This document shows, piece by piece, positions 47,804-59,268 of a stretch of 64,000 nucleotides of DNA. A program made the position numbers and the translations under genes. The notes under the pieces were generated by a model that was given only the letters and a program-made list of their open reading frames with translations, was not told the origin of the DNA and made no database searches. The DNA comes from Blattamonas nauphoetae (lineage: Eukaryota; Preaxostyla; Oxymonadida). The stretch spans positions 124,001 to 188,000 of the forward strand of contig JARBJD010000017.1 in NCBI GenBank assembly GCA_033064195.1, read 5' to 3'. The stretch's first letter is position 1; the number at the start of each line of letters is the position of its first letter.

Positions 47804-49135
47804 TTACAAATCATCATCCTCCTCATCATCGTCGTCATCATTTTCTGGTTCTTCGTCGTAATCATCGGGGTTGTCTGGGTCGTGCCAATGACCTCGATCG
47901 TCTTTACCACGACGAACTGTCCAATGGTTCATGCTGACGTGTCTTTGAACAAGGTCATGTTCTTCTTCACGAATCTTTGCAAACATCTCCTCCTCCTTCT
48001 CGCGATACTGTTGGAATGTTCTCTGCTGGAATTCCTCAAACTCCTCCAAATTATCGCCAATGAAAAAGTTGTCGAAAATAGTTCCTGCTTTCACCTGCCA
48101 AACATCAACTGCAACGTACCTGATGTTCTCGAAGCAGTAGAGGGTGTCCTTCTCCTTCCAGAGATCGTGCTCCTTCATTGGTCGCTTCCACGGTCCCATG
48201 TAATTTGGATTGGGAAGCATCAGATGGAAATACTCGCCGGCATACGAAGGGTTCGAAATTAACGGTGGTTCCCAAGTGCCCTTCGAGTCATCCCAATCAG
48301 CTGGTTTTTTGGCATCAGGGTCAGGAATGAATTCTCGATCATCCCAATCTTCTGGTTTCTCATCAGTTGGATCTGGAATTTCCATACGATCATCCCAATC
48401 GTCGGGTTTTGTAGCGTCCTCGTCAACGACCTGGAAAAATGAAAGGTTGGGAAACACACATAATGCCGATCGATGAATTCAAAGTCTTCAGCAAGACAGC
48501 CAGCTCGGTAGAGATCGTTATCAATGCGGATCTCGTATGTATTGTTAGGGTGGAGGATGAGAGTATACATGTGCGTTCGGCGATCGTAAATCATGGGAAG
48601 CTTCCTCTTATAAGGAAGGATTTTCCCATTGTGCACAATGAAAAATTGAACTTCTCGTTTCCAGTGCAAGTACACATCGGGTCCAAACATGATGCAATAT
48701 GTCGAATTTTCATTCAAATCGACTTGATTGAGAGTATCGGGGAAAATCTTGATATATCCTCCACCACAGTCAATGCCCTGCTCAAACTTGACAGTGTAGG
48801 AAATAATGAGGTCGGAATTCTTGTTGGAAATAGTCTCTCCGATGTCAGCACTTATATCATACCGGGACTTATCATTGAGAAGAACCATTCCCATGTTCTC
48901 TTCAAAGTGTCCGTAGAATTTTCCTGGATGCCAGCCGATCTTTCCAAACTCTCCATCAGCAATGTGGGACTGTGATTGTACCCATCGTGAGCGCCATCCC
49001 TCTGAAATGGACAGAAATGAAAAAAGTGATTAAAATTAGAAAATTGTGAAAACGAAGAAGGATAAGACCATGAAACTCTTCAGAGAAATAGATTTTTGAA
49101 TGGCTCTCGAGAATAATGCTTAAGAAAATAAGCAT
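47804..49135 (-). CDS. CRT: calreticulin, ER lectin chaperone
   Basis: Exons 49069..49135, 48460..49001 and 47804..48430; 411 residues. Calreticulin folds glycoproteins in the ER lumen and stores Ca2+. The first exon gives a short hydrophobic signal peptide (MLIFLSIILES) running into IYFSEEF, completed by GWRSRW across the splice. Then GKFYG, EQGIDCGGGYIKIFP, IMFGPDV, the P-domain repeats (KPDDWDD, KPEDWDD, KKPADWDD) and the C repeats (GTWEPPLISNP, MGPWKRP), the second lectin segment VDVWQVKAGTIFDNF, and an acidic C-domain. The protein ends EEDDDL rather than KDEL or HDEL. The order and length are typical, so the family call is very safe. Confidence 0.95.
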
Positions 49136-49318
49136 TGATTTGTGAAGAACAAATGTGGGCTGAGTGATCGATTCTCAGATCTTGATAGTGAAAAAATAGA
49201 CTCATTGTAGGTGTGACGAAGTGATAAAGACAGTAAAGAGATACAAAACAAAAGGGAGTGAAATGTAGATCGAACGAAGAGAGAATTAAAACAATGAATC
49301 AAGATTCTTGAAATGATG

Positions 49319-52300
49319 TTATTTTTTGGTTTTAGGAGGCACAGTACTCGATTGGTGATGTCCGGATGGTTTGAGTTGGACTCTAAACACTTGGTTGCCA
49401 TTAATTGGCCTGGATGAAAAAGAGGGTTGGGTTGGGGTGGGCGTGGTGCTTTCCCTGGTCGAGTACTGCATCGAGCGTGTTGGGCGTGGCGGTGGAGTCG
49501 CCGGCATCGAACGGGCAGCAGTGAGTGTCTGCGGCGTCTCAAGCTCGTCGCTGTCGTCCGAGCTGAGGCTCACGTCCTCGTCGTCTTTGGTGTACTGCCC
49601 GAGCTGCACGATGAAGTCGGACTTGTCCTTCGACTTCGGCTTCCTCGTCTCCTTCTTCGAGAACGCAGACACCGCAGCCGTCGGTGAGTGTGTGGAGGGG
49701 ACGGTGGGCGTGGGAGCAGACGAGTCTGGCGTGAGGAGGTTCTGCGTCCACTTCCTCTCGCCGAGAGTGAGCATGCTGCCCGTCCGCTGGAGTGAGATCC
49801 CCCCTCCGCTGATCGTCTCCGGCTCGACGGGCACCGCTCCGAGCTGAGTGTTGTAGATCAGACGGAGCTGAGCCTCGTTCTGCTTGAGTGTCGCAATCTC
49901 CTCGTCCTTCTCCTTCAGCTTCTCCGCAATTTCCATCGACAGCTCAGAGCACCGCATCGACAGACTCGCATTCTCGTCGAGGTACTTCATTCGCTCTGCC
50001 ACAACTGAGTCGCGGTTGGACTCAAGAAGGGCCGACAGGCCAGACAGACCCTGCTCGAAGGAGCCCCACGTGACGGGATGATACAAGACGGAGTCGTCCT
50101 TGTCCTTCGTGGTGGGCTGGATGTCGTTGGGGAAGAAAGCGTTGAGGGTGGACTTCATCCGTCCCATCCACTGAAAGGCCGACTCAGCCCCTGCGGTCTC
50201 CGTGTCAGAGATGATCGACAGGATGTGTTGGCACCGGCCGAACCACAACCTCCACCTGTCGAGAGCAGTCGACAACGAGGCGGTGTTGAATCTGGGGCTG
50301 CGAGGAGCTGGCGACGGCTGAGATGGGTCTCTCGGCTGAGAACCCTTCGTCAGTTTGAATGCATCGGAGACGAGCATCGATGCGAGGGAGGCGGCGGCGG
50401 GTGAGGGAGAGATTGAGGCCGAGCGGGAAGACGGTGTGAGGGGGGTCGGAGAGGCAGAGGCAAATGGAGTGGCGGTCTGGTTCATTCCGAATTGTTGGGT
50501 GTCTGCCTTAACATGTTCAAATTCGGTCAGCTCGTTTGCGATGAAACTTGGCTGCGAGAGAGAGACAGCAAAAGAAAACAAGTCTCCCGCAGACGGAGAG
50601 CGGGAGGACTGGGGGAGGGTCGAAGTGAAGAGAGGGTCGTCGGTGAGCGTGTAAAACGAGGGCGGAAGGTTGTTTTGGGAAGGAAGCCCCCTTTCTTCGG
50701 TTTGGCACTGAACATGCGTCACGTTGAGTGTGGTCGTTCCGCGGTCGAAGTCCTGCTGATACTGCTGGAATTGCTGCCGCTGCAGCTGCTCTTTCGCCTC
50801 CCGCTTGGCTCGCCTTTCCTCCCGCAGCTTCTCCTCCGACCGCATGACGGACATTGTCTTTGAAAGCGACTCAATCGCAATCTCCTGCTGGCTGTTCTTC
50901 TCCAGCAGGCGCGAGATGGTCTCCTTCTTCGTCTTGTTGTCGATTGTCAAGTCCTTCTCCCGCAGCTTCGTTGCATCCAGCTGGTATTTGGTCTGGCGGA
51001 GGTTCTCGCTCAGGCGCTCCTTCGACGCCAGCAGCATGTCGTTCTCAGCAGCGACCTCTTTGAACAGCTCGTAGATTTTGGCGTAGTTGGCCTCGCTGCT
51101 GTGGAGTTCGTTTTGGAGGATGTCCTTTTCCTGCGAAAGCTCCTTCATTCGACGTTGGGACGATTGGTACTTTCGGAAGAAGGCCATGAGCGTCTGGATC
51201 TTTTCTTTGTCTTCCTGCTCCTCAAAGTTCGGTGGGAGTTGAGGGAGTTCAATCGGACCGGGGTTATAATATGATGAAAGAAGGGGAGTGACAGAAAACG
51301 TGCTGGACATCAACGGACTGGTGCTTGTGGGTGATGTCGAGCGAGATGGATGGTAATCTGGGGGATTTGTGGAAACACTCTCCAAGGTCAGGACTGACTC
51401 AGACATTGGGTTTCCACTATGCTTAAAGTGGTTCATGTCTTCCTTAAGTTTTTTAATTTCCATTTTCAGATCTTCGATCACTCCCTGAGAACGGGCGAGT
51501 GCAAGTTTGAGTTGGGTTGGAGTCGGACCCTCGTTGACCTTAATTTTGTTCCGAACACGCTGTGCATGCTGCCCGAAACGAAGTGTTTTGATGGTATCCT
51601 GGCGGCATGTTGACGATGATGAAAGGTTCAAAATGAGCGCTGTGCGTGAGTTTCCACCAAATGACTCTTTCAAAAGTCTGGTAAGGATCGAATCTCGATA
51701 AGGAACATGTGTTCTGTTTTTACCTGTCAAAGTACGGATGACACGTGTTAACGTGGTGAGAGATTGATTGATTTTGATCGTTTCTTTTTGTGTTGATTCA
51801 TTGGATTCAAAACGGAGTGGTTCCGACCCTGCTAAATCCACAAGATGGATGCATGACTTTTTTGTTGTGTTGTGAGCATTATCAGTTTGGAGAATATTGA
51901 TCGAAAGAATTGTATGAGAACGAGACGATCGGTCATTTGCTTCATTGGCTGCAATGGCTCGATTCGCGTTACCAACATCCAACAATGTCAAGAAACCTGC
52001 AAGCTGTGTAATTGCGTATTCAGTGACATCATGGATACGTGTTTCACCTTCCCGTTCGTGGAGAGGGAGGTTAACTTTGCTTGGGTCGAGGAGGTCATTG
52101 ATCCGTTCGTTATAAATCTCAACAAAGGAACAACGGATGGAAAATGTCTTTGTTTTTGGAGCTGCTTCGATTTCTTTGAAAATATCAAGGATTATTCGTG
52201 GGATAATGCCTTTAGTCTTGTGAGTCGGTTCTTCCGGTCCCATCATCGTGTAAGTCTTCCCTGACGCTGTTGGACCATATGCTAGGATAGCGTTGTTAAT

Positions 52301-52730
52301 TCCATTGAGAAGATCGGTGATGAGAGGACGTGCTACCACTTGGTATACTTCATCTTGTTCAGCAGTCTCAGAGAAAACATGGTCAAAATGAAATTCATTT
52401 GCATCACGCTCATTCTAATGGACAAGAAGGAATTGCCAGACGAAAATTAGCAACAGATAACAGTATAAATGAATGTGAATTCAAAAAAGTGAAGATGATG
52501 AATAAACACGATGTCCGAAGAAGACACACCCTCACAATGATTTGTTTATGATTTTTTGGCACTTCCACACAGTTATAACCATCGTTCTGAATTTCTTTCT
52601 TGTTTGGAGGTCGAGGTCGACCAACGACGAAAACTGAGTGCTTTCGGTTTTCTTCTCCATCGTTTGAACTTAAAATCGATCGTGTATCGTCGCTGTTTAT
52701 AGATTGCCGGCTTATGGACATTCGGTCCAT
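49319..52730 (-). CDS. kinesin-1-like N-terminal motor protein
   Basis: Exons 52536..52730 and 49319..52414 with a 121-nt intron (GTGAGG..TTAG, phase 0); 1096 residues. Plus-end-directed microtubule motor. Seen: VVGRPRPPN at the motor start, P-loop GPTASGKTYT near 112-121, switch I NDRSSRSHT, switch II DLAGSEP, HVPYRDSILTRLL, GGNSRTALI, and the end-of-motor block FGQHAQRVRNKIKVNEG, which resembles kinesin-1. The coiled-coil stalk follows, with breaks, then a Ser/Pro-rich tail containing further short coils. The C-terminal 150 residues are basic and disordered. No PH, FHA or other cargo domain is seen. The subfamily is inferred from the neck region only. Confidence 0.9.
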
Positions 52731-53112
52731 GTTCAGGATTGCACCAGGGCGTATTGAGAACTCGAAAAAGGGAAGACGGTTCGATCAATCGATAGCGGAA
52801 GAGTGGAAAACAGAAGAACAAAACAGGTTACGAAATGAGAATATAATGAAAAGTCATATGTAAATAAGAGACTATCAAGTACCAGACTACAGCATGGAGA
52901 AACAAACGAAAAAAATGAAACAGGGAAGTGTCAGGGACCCATCGCCTTTTGAGTTACATGGACAGTGGCTCGAAATGGAAAAGACGCAGGCTGGGTCTTG
53001 AGTGGATCGGAGGTCTTTGTTTTGGACGACTTTTCCGCACGTGAAGTTCGCGAGGGGCGGAGTGACTGCGATCCTGATGTACGGACTGTGCCTATCTCCG
53101 ATTTGCATTTCG

Positions 53113-54921
53113 TCAACGTGGCAGACTTCGTGCGATTCGTGACTGTTTGATGGACGGGTTGGGCATTTGGAGAAACAAGGTTCGAGGACAGATTGGATGG
53201 AGGGTTTGATGTTGCGGGGAGGATGGGAAGTTGCGGGATGGACTTGACATAGAGAGGATCTCTCGGAGGTGATTTGGGTGATGCGATGTGAACGGAAGAA
53301 AGTGTATTCGGGATTGCGGGGAGGTGATGAGAACTTTCGCGTTGTTCGGTTGATGTTGAAATGGAGGTTGTGTCGCCTCCGTGGAAGGTACCGTTGGGGT
53401 GTGGAAGAGCAGCATCTCTTGGAAAATAAGATGTTTTAGTGTGCTCTTTGGGATTCGATCTTCGTAGTCGAAGCGAAGGCTGGGTGTTGGGCAGTAGTCA
53501 CTGTTTCCGAGCGGACGAGTGAGGACAACACCACATTTTGCATTCTGAGTTGATGTCTGGGAGGGTCCTTGAGGGGTGTTGATGACTTGGGGTGGTTGGT
53601 AGAGGCTCTCCTCGCCGGTTCCAGCAAAGCCGAGAAGGTACGGGTGCCGCAGCATCTCGTCCAGCGTGATCCGCTTGGCGGGGTCGAACTGCAGCATTCT
53701 ATTAAGAAGGTTGAGGCCATCAGCTGAAATCTCTACTCCTTGAGCTTTGAAGAATGACGCGAGCGTGTATTTTGGGGGAGGAAGCTGAGCAATAAATTCG
53801 CGAGCCTTTGGACAAAATATGGATAAGATAAGGTGGAAACCTTCTTTTTCTCAGCAAGGTTAATTTCTTGGGCGGTGGGAGGGACGAGAACGCTGTAGTA
53901 GAGTTTCAGTTGATCCATGTCTGGAAAAATTAACGAATGGAGAACAGACAATTTGAGCCTCTAAACACTGGTTTTCGGGTATACATCTCCGCAAAGCAAA
54001 TGCCCAACGACCAAATATCAACTGAAGAGATGACAATTCAAGCGAACAAACTTCGGTAGTCGTAGTTGGAATTTCCGATGAGAAGTTCTGGTGCCCGATA
54101 CCATCTTGTTTGAACGTAAAAATTATGATCTCGAGGATTATCGTCAGAGAAGGCACATGCAAGGCCAAGGTCACAAATCTAGCAAAATGAGAAAAAGTTG
54201 GTCGAACCTTTAAATCACAGTTTCGATTAACCAACAGGTTAGCTGGCTTCTGAGAAATGAGAAAATAATACGGATAAGAAGAGAACAGAAGTGACAGACC
54301 AAATCTCTGTGCATAATGCCTGCAGAGTGTAGGTACCGAAGACCACAAACAGTTTGGTAAAGAAAGAATTGGATGTGTTCTTCAGCGAGAGGTTGAGTAG
54401 AACTCAAAATGCGATGGAGATCACTGTCCATCAACTCAGAGACCCAATAAAGGTCCTTCCAGGACTCGAACGATTCCGGTTTGAAGATATCTTTGCAAGT
54501 AATAATCTGATAAGGGAAAAAAGTCACAAAAACAGTGTCAAAAAAAGATGCGCGTACGTTATCATGCTTAATTCGAGTGAGGATCCGTAATTCACGGAGA
54601 GATGAACGCATATCATTTGTATGAAGAAAAGCATCGGCAATTTTCTTAATAGCAACTTTTTCCTTTGTAGTTTCATGTACTGCCGCGCTGTAAGGATAAC
54701 AGATGAGATTGCTTGACGAGAAAGACGACTTACCAGACGACACCGTACGTTCCTTTTCCAAGTAGCTTTTTAACTGAATAGGACAACGGTACGGTAAATG
54801 AATAGGATGTGGGTTTGCTAGAGGTCATAACAAAATAGTTGGAGAGGTCAGCCTTTGTGAGGGAATGTTGGGAAGGCGACTGATCCTTATGAAAAAACAG
54901 ATTATGGGAATCCGAGCTCAT
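53113..54921 (-). CDS. atypical mitogen-activated protein kinase
   Basis: Eight exons: 54734..54921, 54558..54687, 54300..54506, 54208..54249, 54052..54178, 53950..54021, 53841..53920 and 53113..53805; introns 29-51 nt; 512 residues. MAPK hallmarks: LGKGTYGVV, VAIKKI, SELMDSDLHRIL, YLHSAGIMHRDLKPANLLV, TRWYRAPELL, DIWSLGICFAEM, and the domain end MLQFDPAKRITLDEMLRHPYL. Two departures: the magnesium loop reads DLG instead of DFG, and the position of the TxY activation motif reads NFY before VQTRWYRAPE, so the activating Thr is absent. One exon is only 42 nt (14 codons). The C-terminal 180 residues are polar. Most likely an ERK-related kinase with altered activation. Confidence 0.88.
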
Positions 54922-55342
54922 TTGTGAAATATGGGTGAGTTATCTCCGGACCATATGTGCAATCACCTTATTCACGAGAAGAAATGACAGTGAAAAGTTA
55001 TTACTTTCCAAAACAGCGATGAACTGGCGAATATTTTGTGAAACAGGCCAACATGAATGATGATGAATGAATCTGATATGATCGTTCGTTTCCCTCAATA
55101 TCTCTGCTCCCATTTTCGCTGTGTCTTCAGTTTGACATCAATATTTCAATATACTCCTGAAATATGCCTCTTGGAACAGCAACTCGTCCTCATGAATTGA
55201 TCCTACACAAGAAGTTCGTAATCCACTCCATTAATGATAATTCTACTGAAAAGGGGTCGATTTCTTGAAACTTGTTGTTCAATAATGCTTTGAAAGTCAT
55301 GCTTCCTGTTTGTAACGGTCATTGACGAAGATCTGGGCTGAG
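54922..55342. other. divergent intergenic region between MAPK and RBR ligase
   Basis: 421 nt between two head-to-head genes. One short plus-strand open stretch begins at an ATG near 55164 (MPLGTATRPHELILHKKF) and could be an upstream exon of the RBR gene, but no phase-compatible splice to the next exon was found. Otherwise nothing is seen. Confidence 0.4.
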
Positions 55343-56898
55343 ATGAAAATGGAGAGATTGAACCGCATACTCTGGGATTTTAAAAGATACGAAAGAAATA
55401 AAAATGAATCTGACACAAAATCTCTTTCAAGCCGGAAAGATTCGGGTAGTCGTCTGAATGCTTGTCAGAACTCCACAAAAAAAATTGCACCTTTGATCCA
55501 CATCTCAGCTTCATCAAATCATCTGACAAACTTTTGGATGAAGAGAGTGAAATCCTCGACAGAATACAATCAGTTGCAGCGCCATTTCCTGGTATCGATC
55601 TGGATTGGGTGAGAAAACAAATTGACAAAGATCCAAAGAAAACTGATACAACCTTAATTCAAGAAATCTCTGAGAAAGAAGGAGCTTATCCTCGTCAATT
55701 GAAACCAACACAAGCCATCGATCCCATATTTCAATACCTGGATAATTCTACAGCAATATCAGCTTTGTACAAACAGAATTGCATCGATCTTGTTCTAAAT
55801 TACTGTCTTCAACTCAACGAAAAAGTCATTTTCGACAAGATCCTCCAACCCAATCATTTCCATCTCATCCCATCGCTTCAGCTTCTCTGGACAGGAGTCA
55901 AGAGAATTCCCTACCGTACGACCATAGGAGACGAAGAGTTTGACAACGAAGACAAGAATCGAACTCCACCAGGTTTGCCTTCAAACTTGGACAGGGCATT
56001 CCTGAAAGAATTGAGAATCGCACAAATGAAGCGAATAGAGCAGATAAAAGAGAAACAACAGGCTATAAAGGATGCAGCTGACTTATATCATCGGCAGGAA
56101 GCCAACGAAGAAGTCTGCAGTTGCCCATTGTGTTGGAATGACTTCCTCCCTGAAAGAGTCATTTATTGTTCGAATCATCATCCCATTTGTCCTTCATGTA
56201 TGAAAGATACTCTTCGTGAACGCACCCAGAGCGGAAAGTTCTCTCTGAACTGCGTGGAACCGGGCTGCTCTAAACAATACAAGCGCGAAGAGATCATCCC
56301 CCTCCTCGGCGACAACCTCGCCAACATTCTCTTTTCGCGACTCGACGCCGCCGGCACTGTCGAAACAATCGGCCCGAACCAGTTCAAGTGTGTTCTCTGC
56401 GAGACCGTTGGCGAGACCATCCCGAAGAAGACTTTCTACGAGTGCACCAACCCGAGGTGCCGGCGCCTCTACTGCCTCCTCTGCAAGCAGCCGTACCACC
56501 CGAGTCGGAAGTGCGAGGCGATGGTGCAAGACGAGGTCCACACCCAACTCCGCCGCTACGTGGAGGACGCGATGACCGAGTCTGTTGCTCCACACTGCAA
56601 GAACCCTGCGTGTGGAAAAGCAATTATGAAAGCGAACGGATGCAACGCTGTGAAATGTACGTGTGGCCACTACATGTGCTACCACTGTGGACTGTACACG
56701 GGGACAGTCGATTCCCACATCCACATCAGACAGAGCAACGGGACGTGTCCGATGTGGCATGGGAAAGACGGGGCTGAGACTCCCGCAATTCAGAATGCTC
56801 GGATTAAGCAAGCTGCAATTCGTGCTGAACAGGAGTGGAGGAATCAACATCCCGAGCACAGCAAACTGAAGTTCCACAATCCTGCAAATGACATGTGA
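55343..56898 (+). CDS. RBR (RING-IBR-RING) E3 ubiquitin ligase, RNF216/TRIAD3-like
   Basis: Model: exons 55343..55445 and 55469..56898; 510 residues. The main frame has no ATG upstream of the domains, and a 23-nt GT..AG stretch restores an ATG-started frame. RBR ligases pass ubiquitin through a RING2 cysteine. Seen: RING1 beginning CSCPLCWNDF near residue 250, with CPSCMKDTL; the IBR region CVLCETVGE, CTNPRCRRLYCLLC; and RING2 CKNPACGKAIMKANGCNAVKC with CGHYMCYHCG near 425-470, in which the Cys of GCNAVKC is the expected catalytic residue. The order of motifs and the long linker fit RNF216. The N-terminal 240 residues are helical with no named domain. Confidence 0.8.
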
Positions 56899-57553
56899 AC
56901 CTCCTGGCTGTCCCTTCTTCTGCGAAGGGCCCAAACGACCTCGTTTCGATCCGTGCCCTTTTTTGTTCCAATTCTGACTCATCATTCCCTTTATCAAGCG
57001 AGTGTGAATCATCGAATCCATTTTTTGGGCTCGATACAAACTTGTGATGACTACAACATTTCACACAGATTTGGCAAAGTGTTTTGATTGAATGACGAGA
57101 GTTTTATTGGAAGATTCGTCTGCATGTTCGATTGAAAGATGGTTCGATGAGTCAAAGTCATTTTCTCGACAGTGAGAAATGTTAGCAGAATGTGATGGAT
57201 CTACTGACGGCAAAATCGACTGATATTCCTGTTGAACACATATAGATATAATATTGGGAGGTGTATGTGATGCTGAAGCTGGTTATTGTTTGTTCGTTGA
57301 TATCCTCAGAGGATGTGGTAACAGACTTGAAAGAAGATCGGAAAGGAGTAAAGCTGACTGTTCGTGGACAGATGAATATGGTGATTGTGGAGTTAATGCA
57401 AAGATCGTTCGATGGATGTGTTGGGAAGTGTCATCATCCTCCTGTTGATGTATTGTCTTTGAGAGAGGATTCAAAAATCAGGATGCAGTGTCTCAGTGGA
57501 TACATAACTCCCAGAGTACATTATAGGAACTGACTCTCGCTTATTTTGAACAG

Positions 57554-57711
57554 ATCAGTTGGTTTCGATTGGTCGGCAAATTAAAATGAACACGAAGAAA
57601 GGGGAGATCATCATTCCACCAAGTATTTTATCCACAGTATGCTCTATTTCCTTCTCAGATTACTCATATTATCCCAACTTCATCAGAAAAGCATAGCAAC
57701 AAGTGAAGTGA
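57554..57711 (+). repeat. left arm of a 158-bp inverted repeat
   Basis: Matches the reverse complement of 57777..57934 with about three mismatches in 158 positions. The arms are separated by a 65-nt spacer. Transcription across the region would give a long near-perfect hairpin. Confidence 0.92.
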
Positions 57712-57776
57712 TTCACCTTTCCCGGAAACTGAAAACAGACAGAAACTGGAGGATCAGAATTCTCTTCTCCAAAGTG

Positions 57777-57934
57777 TCACTTCACTAATTGCTATGCTTT
57801 TCTGATGAAGTTGGGATAATATGAGTAATCTGAGAAGGAAATAGAGCATACTGTGGATAAAATACTTGGTGGAATGATGATCTCCCCTTTCTTCGTGTTC
57901 ATTTTAATTTGCCGACCCATCGAAACCAACTGAT
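57777..57934 (-). repeat. right arm of a 158-bp inverted repeat
   Basis: Reverse-complement partner of 57554..57711. The differences are one base near the outer end (an Ile/Met change in the shared frame) and two adjacent bases just after the shared stop codon. Confidence 0.92.
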
Positions 57935-58235
57935 TTGAATCTGAAATGTCTGTGATGGGCTGGTATGAGAATATAGTCACCGAACACACTGAACCATGAG
58001 TGAGTCGAGGGATATGAACTTTAAGTCAATGTCATACCTCTGCTCACATACAAGAATGACTTTTTGCACCTGATGAAAAAATGGTGTTCCAGACAAATGA
58101 AAGCATGCCTAATAGGTTAAAGGGGGTCAAAAGATAGTGAAGCGTCATAGTTAGCTGTTGACGAAGTGAAAATTCCAATCAGAAAACAAGGAAGCAGAAA
58201 TGAAATGGAAGTAAAATTGAGAGATGAAGGATCGC

Positions 58236-59030
58236 CTACAGGTTCTGGTTTCGGATAAAACGATTCCCTTCACTTTGCTTTCCTTGGTAGTAATATTGAC
58301 AGACGCCGAAGTGAGTGGAGCTTTGGGGAACCTGAGAAAGATGATAAGATAACTTCCAAACACTCTGTGTAAGCTCATCAGTAGCTCCCATTTGGCCCTC
58401 TATTCTTGCAGCAGTCGCAACAATCTGCACACATTGTCACATAATGAAAAATATACCTCTGTTGTTGCTGCTGGCAGACAGAATTCACCTCTTCGAAGAG
58501 CTTCGTCCTTCTCCTTCGGTGTCACAGGTGTAGCATCAAGGAATTTGAGATTTGGAATACGCCAGATGACATACAATCGATATCTGGAGTAGTCATCGTC
58601 TTCCATTCCAATAAGACGGTTAGGGCAGGCTGGGTTTTTGAGGAGAGACAGATATCGCAGATTTGGAGCTGCCCGCTTGATACGGTCCAAAACGATTCGA
58701 AGGTCGGCGATTTTGTTGTTATTTATGCACAGGGTATCCAGCTGATAGAAGTCAGGGAATTCAACATTCTCAGTCAACTCATTGTTGTCCAGGATGAGAC
58801 TCTTCAAGTTGGCAAACATGTTGATATTATCAAGATTCCTGTGTAAATGTGCAAGAGGCAAAACTGTGAGGAAAACAGGAAGAATACTCGAGTTTGTTGT
58901 GAGAGAGATCCAAATTCTTGATTTTTGCACCATACTGCCTCCCAAACGTAACTGGGATGGTTGTGTATCCTCGTCCTACGATAGAGAGATTGTCACCCAC
59001 TGGAACGGGTTCCGGTTGTTCTTCGGACAT
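58236..59030 (-). CDS. LRMDA-like leucine-rich-repeat protein
   Basis: Exons 58888..59030, 58457..58838 and 58236..58424; introns 49 and 32 nt; 237 residues. Start MSEEQPEPVPVG. Seen: LRR units (IKNLDLSHNKLE, NLKSLILDNNEL, LDTLCINNNKI), then the LRR cap RYLSLLKNPACPNRLIG, YSRYRLYVIWRIPNLKFLDA, and the conserved C-terminal tail ending QYYYQGKQSEGNRFIRNQ. The cap and this tail match animal LRMDA (C10orf11), a Rab32/38-linked protein of lysosome-related organelles that also associates with Retriever-type sorting. The whole-length resemblance makes a simple LRR protein less likely. The identification is from recall of family sequence, not a search. Confidence 0.75.
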
Positions 59031-59268
59031 GGCTAATTAAATAAGGGAAGATCAAAAATCTTCCGTCTGATTGGCAAAACTTTCTGGTGTGGATAATTTC
59101 ATTGTATGTATGGCAAATCCAGTCAACTCTTTTGATGCTTTTGGTTCCTTGGCATCCTCTCAATTCATCTTGTTGAAAAATGGCAAAAACTAAACCAGAA
59201 AAACGATTGTATGACACAACGAGCGACAAATAGAACGGATTCAAGAAAGAATCCGAAAACGAGCGTTG

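Larger units (their letters stand above)
56899..58235. other. 1.3-kb region without a secure gene, containing a foldback repeat
   Basis: Between the RBR stop and the LRMDA-like stop. A plus-strand open frame (57261..57533, 90 codons, no ATG at its 5' end, inner ATG at 57270) could splice into the left arm of the inverted repeat, whose frame (QLVSIGRQIKMNTKKGE..) ends at TAG near 57695. The right arm carries the same frame on the minus strand. Neither has a recognised domain. A pair of tiny mirrored genes, or the 3' end of one gene duplicated in reverse, is possible. Confidence 0.4.

Noticed and set aside
49371-50863. Plus-strand ORFs antisense to the kinesin tail
   Set aside because: GC-rich antisense frames of the Ser/Pro-rich tail; the minus-strand kinesin frame accounts for the sequence.
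57261-57533. Plus-strand 90-codon ORF as a confident gene
   Set aside because: No domain and no ATG at its 5' end; a splice into the foldback arm is possible but cannot be supported from sequence alone.
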